Source of the DNA: Lignipirellula cremea
Lineage (GTDB): Bacteria > Planctomycetota > Planctomycetia > Pirellulales > Pirellulaceae
DNA: 64,000 nucleotides
Direction: 5' to 3'
NCBI RefSeq assembly: GCF_007751035.1
Contig: NZ_CP036433.1
Span: 6,057,001-6,121,000, forward strand
Below, in pieces: positions 10,812-20,197 of this stretch. The notes under the pieces are model-generated. The model did not search any database, was not told where the DNA came from, and worked only from the letters and a program-made list of their open reading frames with translations. Position 1 is the stretch's first letter. The number at the start of each line of letters is the position of its first letter. Position numbers and translations under genes: made by a program.

Positions 10812-11293
10812 GATGGGTTTCCTCCTGTTGCGGAAAGATAAACCGTTGATTTCGGTCGGTTTGATGGAGTGATTTGATGGAGTGAAAGGTTCGTCGCGAG
10901 AAACGCTCGCGTATTTCGCCGCCGGTTGGCGAGTTCAGGGCAGGTTGCGGGAAAGCGACGACAGGCAGGGAACCTGTCCCTTACTTCCGCCGAACTCTCC
11001 TTTGTATCTGGCACTTATCTGGCAGGGTTTCTAACTGACGCGATCACGCCGCCGTTTTGACAGAATTTCCAACAGATGCCTCTTACAAGAGCAACCCGCG
11101 TACCACTCCCGTGAGAATTTCCCCAACACCATAAAAACAAAGGGCTTGAGAGAAAGTTGACGGACGAGAAAGCCGGCCGCTTGTGTAATCCCCGGCGACG
11201 ATTGTCAATTTGGCAGAAAGCGGACCGGGAACGCGGCGGCCGCTCAGGGGGCTGACCCGGCAGGGCGTTGCCGGCAACGGCGTTTGAATCGCC
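10812..11293. promoter_or_regulatory. groEL2 upstream region with phased direct repeat
   Basis: 482 non-coding bases upstream of groEL2. TATCTGGCA occurs twice, at 11005-11013 and 11016-11024, exactly 11 bases apart (one helical turn), a spacing typical of a dimeric activator or repressor site. A shorter inverted repeat, GACAGG (10960-10965) with CCTGTC (10973-10978), lies nearer the gene. No canonical CIRCE element (TTAGCACTC-N9-GAGTGCTAA) is present, so HrcA control of this operon is not supported. Confidence 0.35.
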
Positions 11294-12274
11294 CTACAGG
11301 CCTCGCACCCCATGTGGTTGATAGGGCGTTTCCAGCGCGGCGATTTCCTGCTCGCTCAGCTCCAGGTCAACCGCTTTGACTGCATCGGTCAGATGGTCGA
11401 GCCTGGTAACCCCAATTATGGGGGCTGCGACGACCGGCTTGCTCAGCAGCCAGGCCAGGGCGATCTGGGCTGGCGTATCGCCCCGCCGCCCTGCCACTTC
11501 CTTGAGTGCTTCCACCACATGGATATCGCTGGGGTGATCGTACAGCTTGCGGGCGAAGTCATCCGTCGCCTGGCGGGACTGCGAGTCGGCTTCGTCAAAG
11601 GTGGTGCGGGCGCGGGCCAGAATGCCGCGGGCCAGGGGCGACCAGGGAATCGAAGCGACGCCTTCGGCTTCGCACAGCGGCAGCATCTCCCGTTCTTCTT
11701 CGCGGTACAGCAGGTTGTAATGGTTCTGCATCGTAACAAACCGGGCCCAGCCGTTCCGTTCGCTCTGCGACAACGCCTGGGCGAACCGCCAGGCCCAGGT
11801 GGAACTGCAGCCGATGTAGCGCACCTTGCCCTGCCGCACCAGCAGGTCCAGGGCGGCCAGCGTTTCTTCCATCGGGGTGTGTTTGTCGAAGCGGTGCAAC
11901 TGGTAGATGTCGATCGTTTCCAGGCCCAGCCGTTTCAGACTGGCCTCGCACGCCTGCTGGATGTGCTTCCGCGACAGCCCTTTCATATTGGGGCCGGGGC
12001 CCATCTCGAAGAAGGCTTTTGTGGCGACGACACACTCTTCCAGCCGGGCGAATTCTTTGAGCCACTTGCCGGTGATCCGTTCGCTTTCTCCCAGCGAGTA
12101 GACGTCGGCCGTGTCGAAAAAGTTGATGCCCGATTCCACCGCCTGGCGAAAGTACGGCTTGGAGTCTTCTTCTTCCAGCACCCAGGGACGCCAGCTCTTC
12201 GCCCCAAAGCTCATACAGCCGAGACAAACTCGGGAAACGCTTACGCCGGTGCGGCCCAGAAAAGTGTATTGCAT
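11294..12274 (-). CDS. Aldo/keto reductase
   Basis: 326 residues from the ATG at 12274, preceded by AGGAG at good spacing; an in-frame opening at 12445 lacks both. It starts MQYTFLGRTGVSVSRVCLGCMSFG, the family opening, followed by the catalytic Asp region NFFDTADVYSLGESE, the Lys region CVVATKAFFEMGP, then DIYQLHRFD with the active-site His. The C-terminal WLLSKPVVAAPIIGVTRLDHL fits NADPH binding. It is similar in layout to YajO/Tas-like reductases that reduce aldehydes or sugars in the cytoplasm. The substrate cannot be read. It is monocistronic and 128 bases from the RND pump stop. Confidence 0.9.
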   Translation of the reverse strand: MQYTFLGRTGVSVSRVCLGCMSFGAKSWRPWVLEEEDSKPYFRQAVESGINFFDTADVYSLGESERITGKWLKEFARLEECVVATKAFFEMGPGPNMKGLSRKHIQQACEASLKRLGLETIDIYQLHRFDKHTPMEETLAALDLLVRQGKVRYIGCSSTWAWRFAQALSQSERNGWARFVTMQNHYNLLYREEEREMLPLCEAEGVASIPWSPLARGILARARTTFDEADSQSRQATDDFARKLYDHPSDIHVVEALKEVAGRRGDTPAQIALAWLLSKPVVAAPIIGVTRLDHLTDAVKAVDLELSEQEIAALETPYQPHGVRGL

Positions 12275-12401
12275 CCGTCCACTCCTGCAGTAACGACAAG
12301 GATGATAAACGCCGTACGTTCCGTCCGACGCAATGCCAGATGTTACCTCGTATCCGGCCGCGGCAAAACGCCCGGAGGGGGAATGGCGGGTGAGGAGTCG
12401 A

Positions 12402-15400
12402 CTATTGCGCAGCGGCCGCTTCTGCGGGGACGTGCTCTTCGTCATCCTGGGGTTGCGGGGGGCTGAACCATTCGGCCAGCGACTGGAAGAGGACGTAAAA
12501 CACGGGGACGAAAAACACCGCCAGCACGGTCGAGGCGATCATCCCGCCAAACACGGCCGTACCCAGCGCCTGTTGCCCCGCGGCGCCGGCTCCTTCGGCG
12601 AACACCAGCGGCGCCACGCCCAGGATAAAGGCGAAGCTCGTCATCAGAATGGGGCGGAACCGCAGGCGGGCCGATTCAATGGCCGCTTCCCGGATCGACT
12701 TCCCCTTGGCGCGGATCTCCCGGGCGAACTCCACAATCAGAATCGCATTCTTGCTGGCCAGCGCGACAATCAGCACGATGCCGATCTGCGTATAAAGGTT
12801 GTTATCCATGCCGCGGATGGCGACGGCGGTGGCCGCCCCCAGCAGCCCGAGAGGCACCACCAGAATCACGGCCGCCGGAATGAACCAGCTTTCGTACTGG
12901 GCCGCCAGCACCAGGTACACCAGGGCGACCGCCATCAGAAAGATCCAGATCGCCTGGCCGCCGACCTTCTTCTCCTGGTACGACATATCCGTCCAGTCGA
13001 ACGACATGCTATCGGGCAAGGTTTGCGCCGCGATCTGCTCCATCATTTCGAGCGATTCGCCCGAGCTGTAACCGGCCCCCGGCGCGCCCGTCACGGCGGC
13101 GGTGGGATACAGGTTATACCGATTGACGATCTGCGGACCGAACGACCGCCGCACCGTCGCCACCGCGGACAGCGGCAGCATGGAGCCTTCGCGGTTCCGC
13201 ACTTCCAGTCGGCGAATATCGTCGATGCTGGCGCGGTACGCCGGCTCGGCCTGGACGCGCACCTGGTAAGTTCGGCCGAACTTGTTGAAGTCGTTGACAT
13301 AGGCGCTGCCCAGGTACGACTGCAGCGTGGAGAACACGCTGGCCAGCGGGACGTCGAGCTTTTTGACTTTTTCGCGATCCACATCGACAAACACTTGCGG
13401 CACGCCGGCCCGAAAGGAGCTGTTGACGGCGGCCAGCGTCGATTGCTCGTTCGCTTTTTCAACCATCTCGGCGGTGATCTGACCCAGTTGCTGCAGGCCG
13501 ACATTGGCGCGGTCTTCGATCTGCATTTTGAAACCGCTGCGGACGCCCAGGCCGCGGATCGCCGGCGGCGGAAACGGAAAGGCGATCGCCTCTTCCAGCT
13601 GCGCAAGCGGACCGGCGATGCTGCCCAGGATCGACTCCAGCGTATGCCCTGCCGGCAGGCGTTCGTCCCACGGATCCAGCGTGACGAACAAGGTGCCGGC
13701 GTTGGGCGCCGTGCTATTGTCCAGCAGCGACAAGCCGCCAATCGTGATCCAGTCGGCCACGCCGGGGGTCTTCTCCAGGATGTCGTCGATCTCGCGCATG
13801 ACACCCATGGTGCGTTCCTGCGAAGCAGCGTCAGGCAAGGTCACCGCGACGAACAGGTAGCCCTGATCTTCGTTCGGAAAGAAGCCCGTCGGCACCGAAA
13901 CATAAACCCAGCCGGTCAAAGCAACCAGGCCGGCGAACAGCAGCATGGTTAGCGCAATCTGTCGCAGCAACTGCCGCACACAGAACGTATAAGCCCATTC
14001 AAAACGATCGTAAACAGCGTTGAACGCCCGATAGAAAATATTCTTCTTCGTTTTGGCCGGACGCATCCACAAGGCGCACTGGGCCGGCTTGAGCGTCACG
14101 GCGTTGAGCGCGCTGATCAGCGCGGCGGCGGCGATGGTCAGGGCGAACTGCCGGTACAACTGGCCCGTGACGCCGCCCAGGAAAGCGCTCGGTATGAACA
14201 CGGCCATCAGCACCAGGGTGATGCCAATAATGGGGCCGGTGACTTCGCCCATCGCCTTGATGGCGGCGGCCTTGGGCTGCATCCCTTCTTCCATATGATG
14301 CGCGGCGTTTTCGACGATCACGATCGCGTCGTCGACCACAATCCCGATCGCCAGAATCAGGCCGAAGAGGGTCAGCATGTTGACCGAAAAACCCAGCATC
14401 GCCATGGCGGCGAAGGAGCCGATGATTGTCACCGGCACCGTCGTGGCCGGGATCAGCACGGCTCGCCAATCCTGCAGGAACACCAGGATCACAATCAGCA
14501 CCAGCACGCCCGCTTCGAACAGCGTTTTATAAACTTCATGGATCGAGGCTTCGACAAACAACGTCGTGTCGAGCGGAATCTGGTATTCCATGCCGGGCGG
14601 GAACTTGTGGCTCATCTCCTCCATGGCGTGGCGCACTGCTTCGGCCACTTCCAGGGCGTTGGCGCCGGGCAACTGGTAAATGCCGATGTTGGCCGTCGGC
14701 TTCCCCTGCTTCAGGTTGAACTGGTCATAGCTCTGCGAGCCCAGCTCCACCCGGGCCACATCGCGGAGATAGGTCACGCGGCGGCCTTCCCCTTTTTTGA
14801 CGATGATATCTTCAAACTGGTCGGCTTCGCTCAGTCGGCCCAGCACGTTGACGGTGTACTGGAACTGCTGCCCGCTGGGCGAAGGCGGCTGCCCGACCTG
14901 GCCGGCGGCCACCTGGACGTTTTGTTCCTGGATGGCGGCGACCACGTCCTGCGTGGTCAGCTTGCGGACCTTCAGTTTCTCCGGGTCCAGCCAGATTCGC
15001 ATGCTGTAGTTCGAGGCGCCAAACACGGTCACATCGCCGACGCCCGGGATGCGGCTGAGTTCGTCCTTCACACGGAGCAGGGCATAGTTGGACAGGAACA
15101 GCGTGTCGAAGGTGTTGTCGGCCGACGTCAACGACGCCAGCAGGATAATGTTTGTCGCCTGCTTTTTCACCGTCACCCCCTGCCGTTTCACTTCTTCCGG
15201 CAGGAGCGGTTCGGCGACGGAAACACGGTTCTGCACCAGCACCTGGGCGTCATCCAGGTCGGTGCCGATTTCAAAGGTGACGGTCAAAGAATAGGAGCCG
15301 TCGCTGGAAGAAGTCGACGACATGTAGAGCATGTTCTCGACGCCGTTGACCTGCTGTTCAATCGGAGCCGCAACCGTGCTCGCCACCACATCGGCATTGG

Positions 15401-15557
15401 CGCCGGGATAGCCGGCCGTGACGCGGACCGTCGGCGGCGTAATTTCCGGATACTGCTCGATCGGCAGTTCCAGCAGGGCGACCGCGCCGATCAGCACGGT
15501 CACAATCGCGATCACGTTGGCGAAAATGGGCCGTTCAATGAAGAAGCGGGACAGCAT
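12402..15557 (-). CDS. RND multidrug efflux pump, inner-membrane subunit (AcrB/MexB family)
   Basis: 1051 residues, full length for hydrophobe/amphiphile exporters (HAE1). It opens MLSRFFIERPIFANVIAIV, the standard first helix, and has the proton-relay pair in GIVVDDAIVIVENA, the porter segments, and the second six-helix bundle with GIVLIVALASKNAILIVEFA near the C terminus. It exports lipophilic drugs, dyes or detergents using the proton gradient, as a trimer docked to the adaptor. Its start overlaps the adaptor stop as TAATG at 15555-15559, so the two are translationally coupled. The matching outer-membrane factor is at 17971 on the other strand. Confidence 0.95.
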   Translation of the reverse strand: MLSRFFIERPIFANVIAIVTVLIGAVALLELPIEQYPEITPPTVRVTAGYPGANADVVASTVAAPIEQQVNGVENMLYMSSTSSSDGSYSLTVTFEIGTDLDDAQVLVQNRVSVAEPLLPEEVKRQGVTVKKQATNIILLASLTSADNTFDTLFLSNYALLRVKDELSRIPGVGDVTVFGASNYSMRIWLDPEKLKVRKLTTQDVVAAIQEQNVQVAAGQVGQPPSPSGQQFQYTVNVLGRLSEADQFEDIIVKKGEGRRVTYLRDVARVELGSQSYDQFNLKQGKPTANIGIYQLPGANALEVAEAVRHAMEEMSHKFPPGMEYQIPLDTTLFVEASIHEVYKTLFEAGVLVLIVILVFLQDWRAVLIPATTVPVTIIGSFAAMAMLGFSVNMLTLFGLILAIGIVVDDAIVIVENAAHHMEEGMQPKAAAIKAMGEVTGPIIGITLVLMAVFIPSAFLGGVTGQLYRQFALTIAAAALISALNAVTLKPAQCALWMRPAKTKKNIFYRAFNAVYDRFEWAYTFCVRQLLRQIALTMLLFAGLVALTGWVYVSVPTGFFPNEDQGYLFVAVTLPDAASQERTMGVMREIDDILEKTPGVADWITIGGLSLLDNSTAPNAGTLFVTLDPWDERLPAGHTLESILGSIAGPLAQLEEAIAFPFPPPAIRGLGVRSGFKMQIEDRANVGLQQLGQITAEMVEKANEQSTLAAVNSSFRAGVPQVFVDVDREKVKKLDVPLASVFSTLQSYLGSAYVNDFNKFGRTYQVRVQAEPAYRASIDDIRRLEVRNREGSMLPLSAVATVRRSFGPQIVNRYNLYPTAAVTGAPGAGYSSGESLEMMEQIAAQTLPDSMSFDWTDMSYQEKKVGGQAIWIFLMAVALVYLVLAAQYESWFIPAAVILVVPLGLLGAATAVAIRGMDNNLYTQIGIVLIVALASKNAILIVEFAREIRAKGKSIREAAIESARLRFRPILMTSFAFILGVAPLVFAEGAGAAGQQALGTAVFGGMIASTVLAVFFVPVFYVLFQSLAEWFSPPQPQDDEEHVPAEAAAAQ

Positions 15558-16993
15558 TAGCCGGGCTCCTTCCTGTTGCGACGGGACGATGCGCCCGGCT
15601 CTGTGGCAGGCGGCCTGGCGCCGGCGGGAGCCAGCGGCGGCGCGTCCTGGGCCGAATCGTTCGGAACTGGCTTGACGATCTCTTCTGCGCTGTCAGGCTT
15701 GCTCGCGTCTTCTGTTTCGCCAGCCTCGGCTGGCTTGTTTGCTTCGCTGGATTCTGCGTTCTGGGTTTCAGCGGGGTCGACGACCTGGGCCGATTCGGCG
15801 GGTTCCGTCGGCGGCAAGCCACCGCCCGATTCGCCATCTCGCGAGGCAGGGATTTTCAGCTCTGTTTCCACCAGCTGCGTCCGCACTTTGCCGCCGGGTC
15901 GGGCCCGCTGCAGGCCATTGACGATCACCAGATCCTCTTCGGTCACGCCGGAGCGGATCACGCGCAGTTCGCCCACCTGGATGCCCAGTTGCACGGGGCG
16001 ATATTCGACCGTGTTATCCTTGCCGACGACCAGCAGGTACTCTCCCCGCTGGTCGGCTCCGACGGCTCTTTCCTCAACCAGCAATCGCGGCAAGGCCGGC
16101 CCGATCGGCGCCCTGATCCGGACGGAAAGGCCCGGGATCAGCGTGCCGTCGTCGTTACTGAACGAGCCTCGCCGGAGGATCGTGCCGGTGTTGGGGTCGA
16201 CGCCCAGTTCGCGAAAATCAAGCTTTCCCTTGTGTGGAAAATCCTGCTCGTTCTCCAGCCCCAGGTACAGGACCGGCGGGGTCACGGTCGGATCGGGCAG
16301 CTCCTTGTTGCGGAGCATTTCCATGAACCGCAGGATGTCGCTTTCACTAACAAAGAAGGTGGCGTAGATCGGGTCGATCGATTCAATCACCGCCAGCACG
16401 TCCTCTTCGGCGTGCACCAGGTTGCCTGGGTCAAGCAGCCGCCGACCAATGCGACCCGACAGCGGCGCGCGGATTTCGGTATACCCCAGGTTCAGTTCGG
16501 CCTGGTCGATCGCCGCCTGGGCGGCCTTGATATTGGCTTCGGCGGTCTGCAGCTCGGCCCGATGGACATCGACCTGGGCCTGGGCGACGGCGCGATCTTT
16601 CAGCAACTGCAGGGAGCGGGACAGATTCGCCTTGGCCAGTTGCTCGGCGGCGTCGGCCCGGGCTTTCTCTGCTTCGGCCGTCTTTCTGGCAATCTCATAG
16701 GGCTCCCGCTCAATAGAGAAGAGCAACTCCCCCTGCTGCACGTGGGAGCCGTCTTCAAACTCCACCGCATCCAGATAGCCGTTCACCCGCGCACGAATCT
16801 CCACCCGGGCGACCGCCGACGTGGCGCCGGAAAAGTCGACCGTGTCGACAATCGGGCGGAGCAACGGATGGGCGACGGTGACCTCGGGATCCGGCGGCGG
16901 TTTGAACTCGTTGCGAGGACGACACCCAGCCAGCGCCAGGGCCAGTAGTAACCAGCCGGCAAACAAAGGTAAGGTCGGTCGGTAAGGCCGCAT
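15557..16993 (-). CDS. RND efflux adaptor (membrane-fusion) lipoprotein
   Basis: 478 residues. A lipoprotein signal ends LALAGC with the lipidated Cys at residue 24. The barrel-sandwich half (VDTVDFSGATSAVARVEIRAR split by the turn, and AEIRAPLSGRIGRRLLDPGNLV-like segments) flanks a helical hairpin of about 60 residues. The C-terminal 90 residues are an unusual Pro/Glu/Ala/Ser-rich tail, longer than in AcrA and probably disordered. The protein links the RND pump to the outer-membrane channel in the periplasm. It precedes the pump gene with a TAATG overlap and follows the MarR gene by 183 bases on the same strand. Confidence 0.92.
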   Translation of the reverse strand: MRPYRPTLPLFAGWLLLALALAGCRPRNEFKPPPDPEVTVAHPLLRPIVDTVDFSGATSAVARVEIRARVNGYLDAVEFEDGSHVQQGELLFSIEREPYEIARKTAEAEKARADAAEQLAKANLSRSLQLLKDRAVAQAQVDVHRAELQTAEANIKAAQAAIDQAELNLGYTEIRAPLSGRIGRRLLDPGNLVHAEEDVLAVIESIDPIYATFFVSESDILRFMEMLRNKELPDPTVTPPVLYLGLENEQDFPHKGKLDFRELGVDPNTGTILRRGSFSNDDGTLIPGLSVRIRAPIGPALPRLLVEERAVGADQRGEYLLVVGKDNTVEYRPVQLGIQVGELRVIRSGVTEEDLVIVNGLQRARPGGKVRTQLVETELKIPASRDGESGGGLPPTEPAESAQVVDPAETQNAESSEANKPAEAGETEDASKPDSAEEIVKPVPNDSAQDAPPLAPAGARPPATEPGASSRRNRKEPG

Positions 16994-17130
16994 GCTCTTT
17001 CCTTGACTGAATGCCGCGAGCCAAACACCCGCGATTCTGAACGTCCATCCACAGGCGGACCCGCCGCGCTGCTTCTCCCCAGGCGATGCGGGTTCCCTGA
17101 CGTCGGTTTACCGACCCCACCAGGAACCGC

Positions 17131-17174
17131 CGCCTGCCGCACTTCCGCCTGCCGCACTTCCGCCTGCTGTTTCC
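17131..17174. repeat. 15-base tandem repeat, about three units
   Basis: CGCCTGCCGCACTTC occurs at 17131-17145 and 17146-17160, with a degenerate third start at 17161. It lies just past the marR stop codon in the gap before the adaptor gene. Probably a slippage product with no evident function. Confidence 0.7.
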
Positions 17175-17176
17175 TG

Positions 17177-17671
17177 CTACGACGTTTTGCCGCGATGGGA
17201 CTCTTTGCTGCTGCCTGGTTCTTCGCCATCGGCGAGGTTCTGCCTTACTGCTTCGAGCAGTTCCCGCAACTGGGCGACCTGCTCCCGCGAGAGGCCGCGG
17301 GTCGCTCGGGCCCTGACCTTGTTGGCCGACGCGACGATCTTTCGCCACAGCTTTTCGGCTTTGGGCAGCACGTGGACGTTGCGGACGCGGCGGTCGGTGG
17401 TCGAAGTTTTCCGTTCGACCAGGCCTTCGCGTTCCATCCGGTCCAGCACCGGCACCAGGCTGGAGGCTTCGATCTGCATCCGCTGAGACAGGGCCGTCTG
17501 GGAAAGAGGACCTTCGATCGCCAGAGAAGCCAGCAACTGGGCCTGGCGCCAGGTAATCCCCTGCGGCGCCAGCTCGACATTCATCGCCAACTGCATCCGA
17601 TGCGCCGACTCGCAAATCCAGTAACCAACAGAATCCTGAAAATCGTATTCGAGCAAAGAGCGACCCACCAT
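17177..17671 (-). CDS. MarR-family transcriptional regulator of the efflux genes
   Basis: 164 residues. The opening LEYDFQDSVGYWICESAHRMQ and then APQGITWRQAQLLASLAIEGPLSQTALSQRM fit a MarR dimerisation helix and winged helix-turn-helix. The recognition helix and wing are SSLVPVLDRMEREGLVERKTSTTDRRVRNV, with the DRR wing motif of MarR repressors. It probably represses the flanking pump operon and itself, being relieved by a small phenolic or drug ligand. An imperfect 18-base palindrome abuts its start codon (17673-17690). It is divergent from the outer-membrane factor and sits upstream of the adaptor and pump on its own strand. Confidence 0.9.
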   Translation of the reverse strand: MVGRSLLEYDFQDSVGYWICESAHRMQLAMNVELAPQGITWRQAQLLASLAIEGPLSQTALSQRMQIEASSLVPVLDRMEREGLVERKTSTTDRRVRNVHVLPKAEKLWRKIVASANKVRARATRGLSREQVAQLRELLEAVRQNLADGEEPGSSKESHRGKTS

Positions 17672-17672
17672 T

Positions 17673-17690
17673 TGATTTGATATCGAATCA
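17673..17690. promoter_or_regulatory. Probable MarR operator palindrome
   Basis: TGATTTGATATCGAATCA is an 18-base near-perfect palindrome (one mismatched pair) centred on GATATC. It begins two bases upstream of the marR start codon, in the divergent region shared with the outer-membrane factor gene. Its size, AT content and place are typical of MarR-dimer sites. Confidence 0.55.
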
Positions 17691-17970
17691 TTAGCGTATT
17701 AATGAAATGTATCCCGCTGGCCAAATCTGTGCAATCCCTGGAGTGGGGCATTCCCTGCAAACGCTACGACCGATCGAAGCGGAACCCCTCCCAGGCCGGC
17801 GTCGCGGGAACGACTGCGAAGCCCTGCCGGTTGTGCGGCTGGAGCCTGGCCGCACGGAATACTTAGCGCGGTTTTGCCTGCCAGGCCGATTGAACCAATG
17901 GTAACCCGAAGGCTCCGTTGTACCGTCGACAACGGTCGTTCCGTTCGTACGCTGAGAAGGATTTCTACCG

Positions 17971-19572
17971 ATGCGTTCCCTCTTGCGAGTTCTGACACTC
18001 CTGCTGCCGCTGGCGGTCAGCGGTGGCTGCACAAGCGTCAAGGAATACATCCAGAACGGCTTTGAAGTGGGGCCCGATTACCGGCGGCCGACCGCGGCGA
18101 CCGCCGACGACTGGATCGATTCCAAAAACCCGCACATCCAGGTGGGGGCGGCCGACAACCGGAACTGGTGGACCGTGTTCCGCGACCCGGCGCTCGACTA
18201 CCTGGTGCTGACCGCTTATCAGCAGAACCTGACGCTGCGCGAAGCCGGGTACCGTGTGGCGGAAGCTCGAGCCCGCCGGAATGTGGCCGCCGGCAATCTG
18301 TTCCCCCAGTCGCAAGACGTGTTTGGAAATTACACGCGGTCCCAGCTCAGCGAGCAAACGGCGACCTTCACCCAGTTCCCCTCCAGTGCGTTTCCCGCCG
18401 GCATCGGTCGACTCACCAATTACAGCAACTTCCAGCTGGGCGGCAGCCTGGCGTGGGAGGTCGATTTCTGGGGCCGATTCCGTCGCAGCGTGGAAGCGGC
18501 CGACGCCCGACTGGATGCTTCCGTGGAGAACTACGACGACGCCCTGGTCCTGCTGATTGCAGAAGTCGCCTCGACTTATGTTGAAATGCGGACGGCCGAG
18601 CAGCGGCTGCAGGTGGCCCGCAGCAACGCCACGCTGCAGGAAGAAAGCGCCCGCGTCGCCAATGCCCGGCTGAACGCCCAGGCGATTGATTCCGAGGTCG
18701 ACGCGCCGCAGGCCAACTCCAACCTGGCCCGCACCCGGGCGGCGATTGAGCTGTTCAAAATCCAGCGACGGCAAGCCCAGAACCGGTTGTGCGTGTTGAT
18801 GGGGATGCCACCGCAGGACTTGCTGGCGTTACTGGGCGAATCAGCCGTTATTCCCCAGGCGCCGGAAACGGTCGTTGTCGACCTGCCGGCTTCACTGCTG
18901 TGGCGGCGGCCCGATGTCCGCCGGGCGGAGCGTCTGGCCGCGGCCGAAAGCGCCGAGATTGGCGTGGCGGTCTCCAACCTGTATCCGCATATTTCCGTCA
19001 ACGGCACGATGCAGCTGGAGGCGGCCCAGTTTGGCAACCTGTTCAACGGCAACGCCTTTGCCGGCACCATCGGCCCCGCGTTCCGCTGGGACGTGCTGAA
19101 TTATGGACGCCTGATCAATAATATCGACCTGGAAGACGCCCAGTTCCGGGCCCAGGCGACAACCTTCCAGCAAACCCTGCTGGAAGCGAACGAAGAGGCC
19201 GAGAACGCGATCGTGGCGATCCGCTTCTACCACGCCCAGATCGACCAGCTGGAACGCAGCGTGAGCCAGGCCCAGGAAGCGGTCCGCGTGACGCAGGCCA
19301 AGTATGCGGCCGGCGATATCGACTTTAACCGGGTGTTCACCGTGGAGCAGTTGCTTACCCAGCAGCAGGATCTGCTGGCGACCGCCCGCGGCAACTTGGC
19401 GCAAAGCTCGATCGACCTGTATCGGGCCGTCGGCGGCGGCTGGGAGATTCGCCTCGATCCGGAAGCAAAGATTCCCAGGGCGCCGGGCTTCGTCCCGCCG
19501 ACTCTGGAAGAACCAACACTCGACCTGCCGGAACAGATTCCCGCGCCCCAAGACGACCAGGAGCAACCCTGA
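17971..19572 (+). CDS. Outer-membrane efflux lipoprotein (NodT/OprM/TolC family)
   Basis: 533 residues. A lipoprotein signal ends VSGGC with the Cys at residue 20. FEVGPDYRRP follows, the standard opening of the NodT/OprM group, then the paired long helical repeats of the channel tunnel (for example NLTLREAGYRVAEARARRN and the late TQAKYAAGDIDFNRVFTVEQLL). It forms a trimeric channel spanning the outer membrane and periplasm for the RND pump encoded divergently. The C-terminal 40 residues are Pro-rich. The next gene overlaps its stop as TGATG, so a Cys-rich protein is co-expressed. Confidence 0.92.
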   Translation: MRSLLRVLTLLLPLAVSGGCTSVKEYIQNGFEVGPDYRRPTAATADDWIDSKNPHIQVGAADNRNWWTVFRDPALDYLVLTAYQQNLTLREAGYRVAEARARRNVAAGNLFPQSQDVFGNYTRSQLSEQTATFTQFPSSAFPAGIGRLTNYSNFQLGGSLAWEVDFWGRFRRSVEAADARLDASVENYDDALVLLIAEVASTYVEMRTAEQRLQVARSNATLQEESARVANARLNAQAIDSEVDAPQANSNLARTRAAIELFKIQRRQAQNRLCVLMGMPPQDLLALLGESAVIPQAPETVVVDLPASLLWRRPDVRRAERLAAAESAEIGVAVSNLYPHISVNGTMQLEAAQFGNLFNGNAFAGTIGPAFRWDVLNYGRLINNIDLEDAQFRAQATTFQQTLLEANEEAENAIVAIRFYHAQIDQLERSVSQAQEAVRVTQAKYAAGDIDFNRVFTVEQLLTQQQDLLATARGNLAQSSIDLYRAVGGGWEIRLDPEAKIPRAPGFVPPTLEEPTLDLPEQIPAPQDDQEQP

Positions 19573-20063
19573 TGCCGACCTCTCCCCTGACGCCTGGCCG
19601 AGGGCTGGCCGACCGACGGTTGTATAAACAATGGGTCGCTCGCCTGATCCTGGCCGTTTTCCTGCCAGGCGGACTGCTGGCGGCAACGCCCTCGACGGCA
19701 CGCGCGGGCGAGGGTTTTGGCTGGCTGTTCGGCGGCAAGTTTGGCTGCGTGGACTGCCTGCCGCGATGCTGCCTGGCGGGTTGCCCTGATAACTACTGTC
19801 GCAAGCCGCTGCCGTGCGTCGGCGAACCGCTATGCACGACCTGCGACGATTATCGCTGCAAGCCGCTGCCCTGCGTGGGGGCGCCGCTGTGCGCCACCTG
19901 CGATGACTATCGCTGCAAGCCGCTCCCTTGCCCGTTGCCGTGTAGCGATCCGGCCTGCAACGCCTGGCGGTTCAACGCCCGCCTGGCTGGAGCGGCTGGA
20001 CGGAGAGATCCCGCCCTGATCGCTCCGGCAACGCCCAGGCCGGCGCCAGAGCGGGAACCGTAA
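19572..20063 (+). CDS. Exported Cys-rich repeat protein
   Basis: 163 residues of unknown function. A signal peptide of about residues 20-45 ends ARA-G. The mature part holds 17 cysteines between residues 59 and 129, arranged partly in a 19-residue repeat (consensus KPLPCVGxPLCxTCDDYRC) that occurs twice in full and once in part (Lys at 78, 97 and 116). The 57-base DNA repeat is visible at about 19803-19931. The C-terminal 30 residues are basic and Pro-rich. Start and previous stop overlap as TGATG, so it is translated with the efflux channel. Disulfide-rich or metal-binding roles (a periplasmic trap feeding the pump, or a structural envelope part) are both possible guesses. Confidence 0.75.
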   Translation: MPTSPLTPGRGLADRRLYKQWVARLILAVFLPGGLLAATPSTARAGEGFGWLFGGKFGCVDCLPRCCLAGCPDNYCRKPLPCVGEPLCTTCDDYRCKPLPCVGAPLCATCDDYRCKPLPCPLPCSDPACNAWRFNARLAGAAGRRDPALIAPATPRPAPEREP

Positions 20064-20123
20064 TCGGTGTTCGTTCCGCTGGAAAGCCCACGGCTGGAAG
20101 GGGGCCGACGGGAAATAAAAAAA

Positions 20124-20152
20124 GGGAACCTTGCCGCGGGGGCAAGATTCCC
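20124..20152. terminator. Terminator between the efflux and ectoine genes
   Basis: A 12-base stem with one mismatch (arms 20124-20135 and 20141-20152, loop GCGGG) followed by GTTTTGTC and preceded by a run of A. It sits between the convergent Cys-rich gene and ectC and probably terminates both. Confidence 0.8.
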
Positions 20153-20197
20153 GTTTTGTCAGTTTCGAATCTTCGCGAACGCCAGGCGGCGCCGCGA

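Noticed and set aside
10812..11080. CIRCE element for HrcA before groEL2
   Set aside because: No TTAGCACTC-N9-GAGTGCTAA or close variant is present.
12333..15560. Long plus-strand frames antisense to the RND pump
   Set aside because: The minus-strand frame is a full RND protein with all motifs; the opposite frames are Arg/His/Asp-rich shadows.
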